Assembly (NCBI GenBank): GCA_036939755.1
Contig: JALLAZ010000645.1
Span: 1 to 18,320 of the forward strand
DNA from: Stephanodiscus triporus
Lineage: Eukaryota; Bacillariophyta; Thalassiosirophyceae; Thalassiosirales; Thalassiosiraceae
Reading direction: 5' to 3'
DNA: 18,320 nt
Shown piece by piece: positions 9,564 to 18,035 of this stretch. How positions within the stretch are numbered: the stretch's first letter is position 1; every line of letters starts with the position of its first letter. A model generated the notes under the pieces. The model was given only the letters and a program-made list of their open reading frames with translations. It did no database searches and was not told where the DNA came from. Both the position numbers and the translations under genes were made by a program.

Positions 9564-10229
9564 ATGGTGGGAGACTCTCGTCGTGCCGTCACGCAGAATC
9601 ATCGCATGAACGGCATGTCGCATAACGAGGCCCATGACGACAACGACGAGGAGGGGGCGGTAGCATACGGGTGGCCGTCAAGCGCGGCGGGCCCAACGAC
9701 GACAACAACGACGGCAAGCGTCGACGACGACGCTGCCTATGAGGCGATATGCTCGCGGCAAAGAAGGGACGAGGGAGGGACATCAATGGCGGCTGCCCTC
9801 CCCTCCTCCTCCTTCAAGGACGGCGAGACAAGGTCAGATGAGTCGAGAACGACAACGACGATGACAACGACGTGGGCGGTATCATTTTCTGGGGACAATA
9901 CGGTCAGGGAAATACCGCACATAGGCACGTCAAGGGTACCGCTGCAACCGGCCTCCTCCACTTTGTCGTCAAGGCGGTCGAAATTTGACCCTGCTACCGC
10001 GAATCGTCCGACAACGACCTTCTCGTCTGGCAACGACAACGAAAACGTAGGACCCATCGCCACTCCGAGTCTTGCCGTTCCATTCGAGGAGGACGATGTC
10101 TTCCGCGGGGTCGTGAGGAAGAGCACTACTGCCGCTGACTCCGTCAAGGCAGCGCAAGGGAGCGGCGTTGGGAAGGAGAGGCTATTTCGATTCGCACATG
10201 AGCGCCTCCAGCAAGGATCAAGGTCTTAG
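9564..10229 (+). CDS. Low-complexity hypothetical protein
   Basis: This is a 221-codon frame from the first ATG (9564) to TAG. The frame is also open for 22 codons upstream without an ATG. The protein is rich in Thr, Ser, Asp, Ala and Arg (a TTTTTT run, an RTTTTMTTTW stretch, DDNDEEG) and looks intrinsically disordered, with no recognisable domain, signal peptide or membrane helix. Its base composition rises to the GC-rich, CGA/GAC-rich pattern of the neighbouring genes, unlike the AT-rich region to the left, which favours real coding. Its stop is 73 bases from the stop of the convergent dioxygenase gene. It could also be the last exon of a gene whose start I cannot see. No function is assigned. 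Confidence 0.5.
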   Translation: MVGDSRRAVTQNHRMNGMSHNEAHDDNDEEGAVAYGWPSSAAGPTTTTTTASVDDDAAYEAICSRQRRDEGGTSMAAALPSSSFKDGETRSDESRTTTTMTTTWAVSFSGDNTVREIPHIGTSRVPLQPASSTLSSRRSKFDPATANRPTTTFSSGNDNENVGPIATPSLAVPFEEDDVFRGVVRKSTTAADSVKAAQGSGVGKERLFRFAHERLQQGSRS

Positions 10230-10302
10230 CGTTATAGAGAGACCTATTGAATTATAAAAGTAGTTACTTCGATTTTTGTGCTCGTGGCCATCCAAAACTT
10301 TA

Positions 10303-11995
10303 TCACACGTCCCTTTCATTCGGAGGCCAAACGATGGGCACCATGGGATGCCTGAATTGCTTCCTCGGCTCGACCTCGATAACCCACGACCGAAAACTCC
10401 AGACATCCTCCTTGTCGTCCTTGGCGGTCGTCGCATCGCCCGCTCGAGGCGGCGACGATAGGACGCCCTCCCTCAACTCCGCGCGACCGTCGACGTAGGT
10501 GATCGACAGGGCGTACCTATCCTCGCAGTCCCCGTCGTCTTCCGGCGCAGCATCCGCGCAGTGCAGAGTCCAACCGTTGTGAACGGTGACGCTCCCGAGC
10601 TCCAACGGCATGTGATGTCCCACCCCGTCGTCGCCGCCGTACCTATCCTCCAACCGGCCGTGCTCCTCGCCGTCCGCGCCGTTCCAATACGGCAACGCCA
10701 CGTCCGAGTGACTCCCGTCCACGAAATGCAATCCCGTGCCGCCGTCTTCCGGGGACGGTATCCTCTGGAGCGGGATCCAAAACGAGATCATCCTCGACGT
10801 GTCGAACGGGGCCATGCGCGCGTCCGAGTGCCACGGCGTCCAGCCGTCCACCCCCGCGCGCTTGTGGAAGAGCGAGTCCTGATACAGTCGCACCGTGGGC
10901 GCGTCGAGGAATATCGACGCGGACCGGGCGAGGTAGGGGGAGAGGCACAGCCCCCTGACGGTCGGCACGACGTTCGCGGCGTCGGGGGCCCTCCAGGCGT
11001 TGAAGTGCTGGAGGAACGGCAAATCCCCCGACGAGGGGTATATGCCCAAGCCCTCCAAGAATGCCTCGCATTCCTCGACGCTCCCGAGACCGTCGGCGAT
11101 GGAGGGGGCATTTTTTCGGCGACGCTCGTCGGGGCCGTCGGCCAGCTGCACCTCCACCTTTTGTCGCCATCCCGAGAGCGCGTGCGAGGCGGCGTATGGC
11201 ACGAGTTCGGAGCGCAGCCGTCGGACGAGGGTTTCGGGTAGGAACGAGCGCAGGACCGCATGTCCGCGTCGGGAATAGTCCAGCTGCGCCTGGAGCGATA
11301 TTTCGGGCTGTCCTTCCATGAAGGAAAAGGAATCATCGGTCCCATGCTGGTTTTGCGAATTGTCGACGGCGTCGATTGATGTTGCATCGCGTTTCTTCTT
11401 CGACGAAGATGTCGATTGGGCAACTGGCTCGAGACCGATTCCTGTTCCGTCGAGAGAAAATAATAATACGTAAAAATGAGCAGCATGACGCGGAACTCGG
11501 CCCTTAAAACGATGCAGTTCACATATTGCCCCCCGGAAAAAAGGCACATTGCGCCGCACCTCGGAGTAAATCGTCGAGCTCCGTTTTTTTCATACGCCGT
11601 CCTTTGTCGACGCCGCCCGCCGCGGTGGTGCTCGACTCCGCTTCCGACCTCGCGCCGGATTCGTTCGGTCGATTACTCGTTCGTGTCGTCCTCTCGTCGT
11701 TCGCGCTACCGCTCGACCTCGACGCGAACAAGGGTAAATTGTAACGCGCGGCGATCGCCTCGCCGTCCAACGACGTCGCATGGGTTCGACGACGATGGAC
11801 GAAGCAAAAATAATATTTCCCCCCTCCTCCTCGCCGAAAGGATCCATCCCTCCGAAACGATGATGCCCGATGGCGTCGATTTTGCATGCAAGCCTTTGCA
11901 CCCCATGTTGCCGATCCCGGCGATTTCGGTGATGCCTGGATCAAAGAGGCGGAGTGAATTACTAGTAGGCTGGGCAGTAGTATTGTTCGCCTCAT
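10303..11995 (-). CDS. Phytanoyl-CoA dioxygenase (PhyH)-family Fe(II)/2-oxoglutarate oxygenase with signal peptide
   Basis: Two exons, 11995-11560 and 11441-10303, give 524 residues. The start is the first ATG after an in-frame TAA at 12041-12043, and it opens a signal peptide (MRRTILLPSLLVIHSASLIQA). About 120 Arg/Ser-rich residues follow, then the catalytic domain from about residue 190. The metal-binding triad is visible: WHSD (His350, Asp352 of the spliced protein) and His439 in HNGWTLH. Arg454 in DRYALSITY is the likely 2-oxoglutarate-binding residue. The GGTGLHFVDGSH segment after the HxD motif is typical of PhyH proteins. The family hydroxylates diverse substrates, so the substrate here is open. 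The signal peptide argues for entry into the secretory route, possibly on to the plastid, although no clear plastid Phe motif is seen. The gene shares a divergent promoter region with the chromatin protein gene. Confidence 0.85.
11442..11559 (-). other. Intron of the PhyH-family gene (predicted)
   Basis: Minus strand: donor CGAG|GTGCGG, acceptor TTTTCTCTCGACGGAACAG|GAATCGG, 118 bases, phase 1. It joins exon 1 in frame to the catalytic exon (total 1575 bases, divisible by three). The other GT sites tested nearby would give a stop or the wrong phase. Without it, the signal-peptide exon ends at a TGA. Confidence 0.65.
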
Positions 11996-12647
11996 CCTTG
12001 TGGTTTTCAATGGTTGTTTTCCGCCGCCAATAAAATTGTTTTAGCGAATTCTTTTGGCGGGAAGATGTGGGGGCGGCTTCGCCCCCCGCCCGCCCCATCC
12101 ACCCCCCGGGCCCGGACCCGGAGCGGGTGGGGGAAGAAGTTCGTCCATCCGCCGTCGGTTGCCAAAAAAGGGGGGGGAGAGAGTTCAAAAAAGGAAGAGA
12201 GGGGAGCCGAGATATCCATTTATTTACGATGTCGTCGTCCTCGATGCGCCTTTGTTCGCTCGATCCACCGAAATACGGATGGACCGCTTGCGGCGGGGTC
12301 TCGTCGATACTTGAGCCCCACGAGGTGCGTTGTTGTTGTTGTCGTTGTTGTTGTATTCCCTTCCGATTTTGCTCTTCGTCGTTTCCCCCCCCCTCCCTCC
12401 CCACGAAACAATGACGCTCCGAAAGGGGGGTGGGGTGGGATGATGAGGAACGAGGAGGACCGTGTTTCGTTCGTTCGTGTTCGTTCATCTCGTTTTCGTT
12501 TTTTCCGAAACCCGAAGATGCGGCCTCTTCTCCTCCACTTCCCCATCGTCGTCGTCGTTAGTCCCATCATCCTCGCGCCCCCTTTTCTTCTCATCATTCG
12601 CCCATTCATTTCTCTCTCTCCCCCCCTCCCCCCCCTAAATCCCAAAG
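11996..12647. promoter_or_regulatory. Divergent promoter region between the PhyH-family gene and the chromatin protein gene
   Basis: This 652-base gap lies between two genes transcribed away from each other, so it must hold both promoters and 5' untranslated regions. The right half is pyrimidine-rich on the plus strand (CT and C runs up to the ATG), and a GTT/GTC microsatellite lies at 12329-12354. An in-frame TAA at 12636-12638 fixes the chromatin gene start. I recognise no defined regulatory motif. Overlapping ORFs on both strands here are low-complexity and not supported. Confidence 0.5.
12329..12354. repeat. GTT-type trinucleotide microsatellite
   Basis: A run of GTT units with one GTC interruption (CAA units on the minus strand), in the presumed 5' flank between two divergent genes. 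Confidence 0.85.
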
Positions 12648-15600
12648 ATGGCTCGTCGGCGGGAGGCGAGGGAACGATATTTGATACGACGACGGACGTC
12701 GGCCTCGTCGGATCCTCCTCCTCCTCCTCCTCCCCCCGGCGTCGTCGTCGACGTCGACGCCGCCGCCGCCCGCGTCGACGCGCCTCCCGAATACTACTCC
12801 GTCGTCGTCGCGGATGCCGACGATCCCTCCCGCCGCCCGTCATCGTCGTCATCGTCGTCGTCCGTCGCGGCGATCGACGGATCGTTCGCACCCACTTCCG
12901 CCGCTGCCGCCGCCTCCATCGTGGCTAACGAGCCCCCCCTCGTCTCGATCGCCGTCCTCCCCTACGTCGTTCGGGAGTCCTCGACGACGACGACGACGAC
13001 GACGACAACCTCCTCCTCCCCTCGAAACGAAGCCGACGCCAACGCCGACGCCGACGTCGGGGAGGGGGGAGGGGGGGGCGACGGCGACGGGCATCGCCTC
13101 GACGCGCGCGGTTACCACCTCGGGCTGGCGGGATACGAGGTGCGCGACGTTCGCACGGGGGAGCTTTTGTGCGATTCCGACGCCGTCGACACCAATCACT
13201 ACTGGCGTCCGCCGAGGTCGTTGGTTTGCCCGGTCACGGTGAGGTTTCCCCTCGATGACGACGACGACGACGACGACGAAGATGACGACGATGACGACGT
13301 TATCGACAAGGAGAAGAAGGATGACGAGGAGGGGATGGAGACGGCGACGGACTCGCGTCAACCTCGGAACAGGACTGCGTACGGCGGCGGCGTGGGCGGA
13401 GGAGGCGCGGGCGGTGGGTCCCTCCCCGCGAAGAACGACGCGACGACAACGACGACGAATACGACGACGACGACTACGACTACGAAGTCCCAACGCATCG
13501 TCGTCAACCAGGTCGTTGAATGGGACCTCGCGGATCCCCACACGCCCGCGCCGGAGGAGTACGTCGCGCGCTTGGCGTCGGAATACGGACTGACGTTCCG
13601 TGTCGCGATGGACCTCGAGTCGTCGATCCGACGACAGCTCGACGACTACTGCCGTCCCTACGTCTACTCCTCCCGCCTCGCGTTCCGCGCCCCGTTGGCC
13701 GCGAGGGATCCGTACGGTTCCGAGAGGCCGACGTCGCACGTTGGACCGCCGGAGTCTCGATGGGGTCCGTCGTGGCGGGGGGGCGGGGCGGGGCGCGACG
13801 TGGCCGACGACGACGACGACGACTACGATTACTACGATTACGGACCGAAGACGGGAGGGACGGCGCGTGCGCCGTCGGGTCGGTCGTCGTCGTCGTCTTC
13901 CTCCTCGTCGGGGCGCGGCTCGGGCACCGCCAGGCGCGCGCCGGCGGCGGTCAAGCCCGATCGGGGGGAGATACGCGTCGTGCCGAGGGATAGGGTACCC
14001 GTGCCGAACCCGAAGGGCGACGTCCACGCGGCGGAGGTTTTGCGTCGCGCGAGGTCGATGTCCGAGCGCATCGTGTCCGACCGCGGGGGACGGGGGGAGG
14101 CGACGCTCGCGCGGGTATCGAACGAGATGTGTCACGTTTGTCACCACAGGAAGGTCTCGGGTCTGACGTTCCACTGCGGACGTCACACCTACTGCGATTA
14201 TCACTGCGCGGTGAGTTGGGGTGGGTCGCCCGACCTCCGTCGGTTCGATGTTTCCATATTGTTTTTCGACCCCCCACCCCCCTGCGCGCGCCCCCTTCCT
14301 CTCGTTCCTGACGTGAAATTCCCTCTCCATCCCTATCTCTTCCCTTCAGACGCGGCTCGGTTTTCGCTGCAACGATTACGACAGCAAGAATCCACTCGTA
14401 AGTACAGACATTGTCGGAAGAGACGAAAATTTCGTCCTCCCAACGGTGAAGAAACGTGTACTCTACGGGGATTAGCAGTCAATCACCTCACCTCTGTCCT
14501 CTGTCCTCCCTCACATACATTCTCTCCGCAGAACATCCCCATAGACCACTGCCCTGTCTGCACCCTCCGGTGCACCTGCTCCAAATGCGTCCGCCGGCTC
14601 GAGGACGCGGCTGGGGTGCTGAAGGCTGAATGCCAGAGGCAGAATGTTTCCGCGGAGGACGTAGTCATGGACGGACTGTACGAACTGTGCAGCGATTATT
14701 TGAGGGACGATCGGGACGGCGGCGGTTATAGCGGTGTTGGTAGGAAGAAGCACGAGAAGAAGAGAAAGGGAACGAGTGCGAAGGCAAGGATTGACCAGGT
14801 CTCTGAACAGGCCGCGAGGGGCACGGGGCCAGCAGCGGGAGGGGGAGGAGGATCCAAGCGGATTCGGTCGCCAGGATCGCACGACGTCGATGGCGCCGTC
14901 CGGCCGCGACATTCGACCTCTCGATCGACGCGGTCGTCGCCGTCCGCCACAGAAGATAACGACTCCTCCGCAGCCGATGGAAGGCCTTCGAAGAGGAGGA
15001 AGGTGGAGACCACCAATCCCAGGACGGGCGTGTTGAAAGTCCCACCGTCTGCGTTCCCAAGGGAGGTTTTTCTCGGGAAGGATTTGGACCCTTCGACGCC
15101 CGATGATTTAATGAAGGTCTTTACTCCCGACGGTTCTTTCTCCACGAATAACCCCGTTGGTCCGAGTGGTAGTATCGGCGTGATCGCGGCGCAAACTTAT
15201 CAAAATTTTATCCCATACTCCCCAACAATACATCCAAATTTCTTCGTTTGTGTCGCTTGCGGGTCGGAAGATGAGACCGAACGGATTGTTTGCATTAGGT
15301 GCCCCCGGTCCTATCACCCGAAGTGCTTCGAAAACGATTCTTGCCTGACCAGCATCGCCAACGACTCCTCTTCGGGAGATCGAGACACGCCGAAAAAAAG
15401 GGAATGCAAACGTTGCGAATACGACAAATTGGTAAGGCCAGAGGAAGATATTTCAAGTGGAATTTCGGCGATGAATAATACGCCGGAAAAGAAGAGAATT
15501 GACAAGGCATACGGGAAATACAAGGCCGGGGCACAGAGCTACACTTTCATGAGTTTGATACTTTGGGAACTGTTGCAGATATTGGAAAAGCTGAAGTCTT

Positions 15601-16749
15601 ACGAATACGGAGAAATATTCTCAGTTCCTGGTTAGTTCATAATTGCCCCGCTCTTTTTTTTATTGCGTTATTTTGCATCGCCTTCCGGCACCGTCCAAAC
15701 ATTGTTGGTTTCCTTCTAATATTGCAGTGGACACTGAGTTAATCCCGGATTACCTCCTAACCATAGCCAAGCCTATTGATTACGGCACAATCATTAGCAA
15801 GTTAGAAAATGGAGGATATTCACCATCATCTTCTGACGACCATACCAAGTGCAATAACGCAGTCGAGCCCCTTGATTCGATGGAAGAGGTAGTTCTCTAC
15901 GCTCTGATGGATACATTTCAGGTATATCATAATTGCTTACTATACAACCCTAAGGGCTCCGCGTTTTATCGAGCCGGAAATGTTCAAAAAAGGAAGTGGA
16001 CGGCATATTTCGAAAAGCACATTAAGGACCGCATCCCCGAAGGCGTCACATCTCGCCTGGGCGTGTTTTGGAAATCATGCAAATCAGAGCGTAAGCTGAC
16101 CGTCCGCTCGAGGCATTTCCAAACAAAGTCCCAAGAGGGACGTGGCAGCATGGCTCTCGCAGTTTTTGATCCGGACACGCGAAAGATTGTGAAGCAGTAC
16201 AGCTCTAAGGCGTCGGGGAGGACCGCCGCGCTCATGCTCCTCAGCGATGGGTATGCGTGCGAGTGGGATTTGACGACGGGCAATGTAAAACATCGCATGG
16301 AAATGGCAGAGGATCCAACGAGGCCTCTTTTTGGATATCAATGGATTCCCACGGAGAAAATCAAGACTGGAAATTTCAAGATCAAGCCAGTCGATCATCC
16401 GGCGTCACCAACTCCGAGTAAAATCGTGATATTGAAGGAAGACACCGTGGGAGGATGTCAACGATTAGGAGAGTTCGAATCCGAAGAGGCGGCGTATAGC
16501 GATTGGTTGAGCGAGAAGGCGGCATCTTTCAGTGTGGACCATGGTTGCAGCGGGGAAAGTCTGTCTGATTTTTTAGTACTCTATCTTGATGGCGACAGGT
16601 CGATCAATGGTATCGTCTGGAATAGAGTTCAGCCGCGCGAGGACAATCTCACTAACGTTCTTCCCATGTCACCTGGGAAAGTATTGGTAGAAGATGAACA
16701 AGCCGCGATGTCGCCGAGGAAGGTTGAGAGCGAGGAGTGCCGAAAATAA
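12648..16749 (+). CDS. Multidomain chromatin protein: SNF5-like, CXXC_R1 zinc finger, PHD finger, bromodomain
   Basis: Four exons: 12648-14210, 14350-14397, 14532-15630, 15728-16749 (3732 bases, 1243 residues). An in-frame TAA at 12636-12638 supports the start. Residues about 191-335 resemble a SNF5/INI1 repeat: a strand SLVCPVTVRFPL, an 80-residue acidic/Gly/Thr insert, then RIVVNQVVEWDL...APEEYVARLASEYGL and SSIRRQLDDYC. Residues 495-556 form a CXXC_R1 (CDCA7-type) zinc finger (C495xxC498 to C544xxC547, C551xC553xxC556). A basic linker (KKHEKKRKG, SKRRK) could be nuclear localisation sequence. Residues 777-832 are a PHD finger (C777xxC780, C791xxC794, H799xxC802, C829xxC832). Residues about 876-1000 are a bromodomain with IAKPIDYGTI and the predicted acetyl-lysine-contacting Asn977 in LLYNPKGS. 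The C-terminal 240 residues are not recognised. A nuclear role in chromatin reading or remodelling is inferred. The SNF5-like call is the least certain part; PHD and bromodomain are clear. Confidence 0.9.
13253..13298 (+). repeat. GAC/GAT trinucleotide tract encoding an acidic run
   Basis: Consecutive GAC and GAT/GAA codons encode an almost pure Asp run inside the SNF5-like region. Similar CGA/GAC-type tracts at 12981-13007 and 13441-13485 are read in another frame as poly-Thr. Confidence 0.9.
14211..14349 (+). other. Intron 1 of the chromatin protein gene
   Basis: Donor GCG|GTGAGT, acceptor TATCTCTTCCCTTCAG|ACGCGG, 139 bases, phase 0. Although the frame stays open through it, the translated intron is Pro-rich filler. 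Splicing restores the zinc finger continuation YHCATRLGFRC. Confidence 0.88.
14398..14531 (+). other. Intron 2 of the chromatin protein gene
   Basis: Donor CTC|GTAAGT, acceptor ACATTCTCTCCGCAG|AACATC, 134 bases, phase 0. It leaves a 48-base microexon (14350-14397, 16 codons) between introns 1 and 2. The two introns together are a multiple of three, so reading through them keeps frame and hides them from simple ORF calling. Confidence 0.88.
15631..15727 (+). other. Intron 3 of the chromatin protein gene
   Basis: Donor CCTG|GTTAGT, acceptor CTTCTAATATTGCAG|TGGACACT, 97 bases, phase 1. It contains an in-frame TAG at its start, and splicing joins the two halves of the bromodomain (EIFSVP to VDTELIPDYL). 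Confidence 0.88.
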
Positions 16750-16796
16750 ACTTCAAGGGACGATTTGTCATAACACAAAAGATATATATATATATA
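16750..16796. terminator. Short convergent intergenic gap with a TA repeat
   Basis: Only 47 bases separate the stop of the chromatin gene (16749) from the stop of the glycosyltransferase-like gene (16797). Most of the right half is a (TA)n tract (about 16781-16796). The two transcripts must overlap in their 3' untranslated regions or end within each other. No defined polyadenylation signal is claimed. Confidence 0.4.
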
Positions 16797-18035
16797 TTAT
16801 ATTAGCCAAGGATTACATGCACCTTTGCAGTATCCCTCGAAGCCGGGTTGGATGAATCTAGGAATTGTCCGATTGTCGTGATAGCGATTGTATTGGAGCC
16901 CAATCGCGCAGTTGAGGTCATTGACCCAACGGTACACGTTGTTACCTCGTCCCCATGGGCATTTGGGCTTCACAACGGCCGCGGTTGCATGCTCCAAGAT
17001 CAGCGATGCCGATTTCGGGGACATCGTTCGTTGATTCGCCATATCATCGATCGTCGAAAAATGCACGAGTTCCTCGAACTCCAAATACGATGCCAATTCA
17101 TCCTCGGACCAGTCGTCATTTTTCCATGCCGTGCGATCGTCGCCAATGTGAAAAGTTCCATTGACGTTGGATTTGACGTTGGTGTAATTGTCGGCCACGA
17201 GTTTTAGCAACCTGTGCATAACGTTTCCCCACGGGGGGTACCCGGCGAACATGTCACCGATCCGTATACGCGGGAGGACCGAAGAATGGATGATGAAGCA
17301 GTCGTACCCCCCGTGATCGTCGGCATCTTCCAGGGCGGAATCCACCCGCGACAGCAGCGTTTCTCCGTCGTCGGCCGTCGCGACGTCGATCGCTTCCGCG
17401 GATACCGCGAGGCGGTTGATCGACACCGCCTCGCGCATTCTCAAGTGCGGCATCAAGGCCCGGTAGAAGTATTTGGTCAGCCCGATGTCGGAGTTGGTGA
17501 GCACGAGGAAATACTCGACGTTCCCCCGCTCCTCGTCCTGGGCGGTGGCGGCGTCGATGATGTCCTGTATGAACGGCAGCTCCTTCGCGTCCTCGATGAA
17601 ATGATACTCCGTCCTCGTCGACCTCGTCAGGCTCACGGTCCGGCACGGGAGGTCGTCGCCCAGGAGGGCGGCGCGGTCGGACTCGAACACCGCGCATACG
17701 AAGTCGACGCGCATGTCCGGGGGGGCGTATCGCATCGCCCGCCTGATGCTCTCGATGGCGGACCACTGGTGGAAGGGGGATGCCCTACCGCCGGCCGTCG
17801 CGGCGGCGGCGCCCGGCGGCACCGAGTATACGTTCATGGCGTGGATCAGCCGGAACTTGTAATGCGACGCCGGCGCCGCCACCGACGACGACGGTGCCCG
17901 ATACGTGGCGATGCAAGCAACGAGAGATGCAATGGCCGACGACAGCATCATCGCGATCATGGGGCAGGTCCACGATCGTTGGCACGACAGTAGTAGTAGT
18001 CTTGCGGTCGTGGTTGAGTATGTCTTCGGGTCCAT
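16797..18035 (-). CDS. Type II membrane protein, GT-A glycosyltransferase-like
   Basis: This is a single-exon frame of 412 codons from ATG (18035) to TAA. A short cytosolic N-terminus precedes one hydrophobic anchor (about residues 25-43, CPMIAMMLSSAIASLVACIA), then a lumenal domain, the layout of Golgi or ER glycosyltransferases. The lumenal domain has EYFLVLTNSDIGLTKYFY (NSD at 181-183, a possible DxD-like metal/nucleotide-sugar site), INRLAVS, a GGYDCFIIHSS block (about 242-252), GDMFAGYPPWGN (260-271) and FHIGDDRTAW (295-304). I recall this motif order from uncharacterised GT-A-like proteins of algae and bacteria, but I cannot name a donor or acceptor. Several Asn-X-Ser/Thr sites are present. 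The 5' half is much more GC-rich than the 3' half. The CDS is solid; the enzymatic role is tentative. Confidence 0.85.
   Translation of the reverse strand: MDPKTYSTTTARLLLLSCQRSWTCPMIAMMLSSAIASLVACIATYRAPSSSVAAPASHYKFRLIHAMNVYSVPPGAAAATAGGRASPFHQWSAIESIRRAMRYAPPDMRVDFVCAVFESDRAALLGDDLPCRTVSLTRSTRTEYHFIEDAKELPFIQDIIDAATAQDEERGNVEYFLVLTNSDIGLTKYFYRALMPHLRMREAVSINRLAVSAEAIDVATADDGETLLSRVDSALEDADDHGGYDCFIIHSSVLPRIRIGDMFAGYPPWGNVMHRLLKLVADNYTNVKSNVNGTFHIGDDRTAWKNDDWSEDELASYLEFEELVHFSTIDDMANQRTMSPKSASLILEHATAAVVKPKCPWGRGNNVYRWVNDLNCAIGLQYNRYHDNRTIPRFIQPGFEGYCKGACNPWLI

Noticed and set aside
11706..12488. 260-codon minus-strand ORF upstream of the PhyH gene
   Set aside because: It overlaps the signal-peptide exon in another frame and spans a microsatellite; its composition is unlike a folded protein.
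12014..12928. 304-codon plus-strand ORF across the divergent promoter region
   Set aside because: It consists of Pro/Arg/Ser low complexity, overlaps the start of the chromatin gene in another frame, and has no homologous motif.
12849..14330. 493-codon minus-strand ORF opposite exon 1 of the chromatin gene
   Set aside because: It is made of Arg/Val/Gly runs mirroring GC-rich trinucleotide tracts. The plus strand carries recognisable domains and consistent splice sites.
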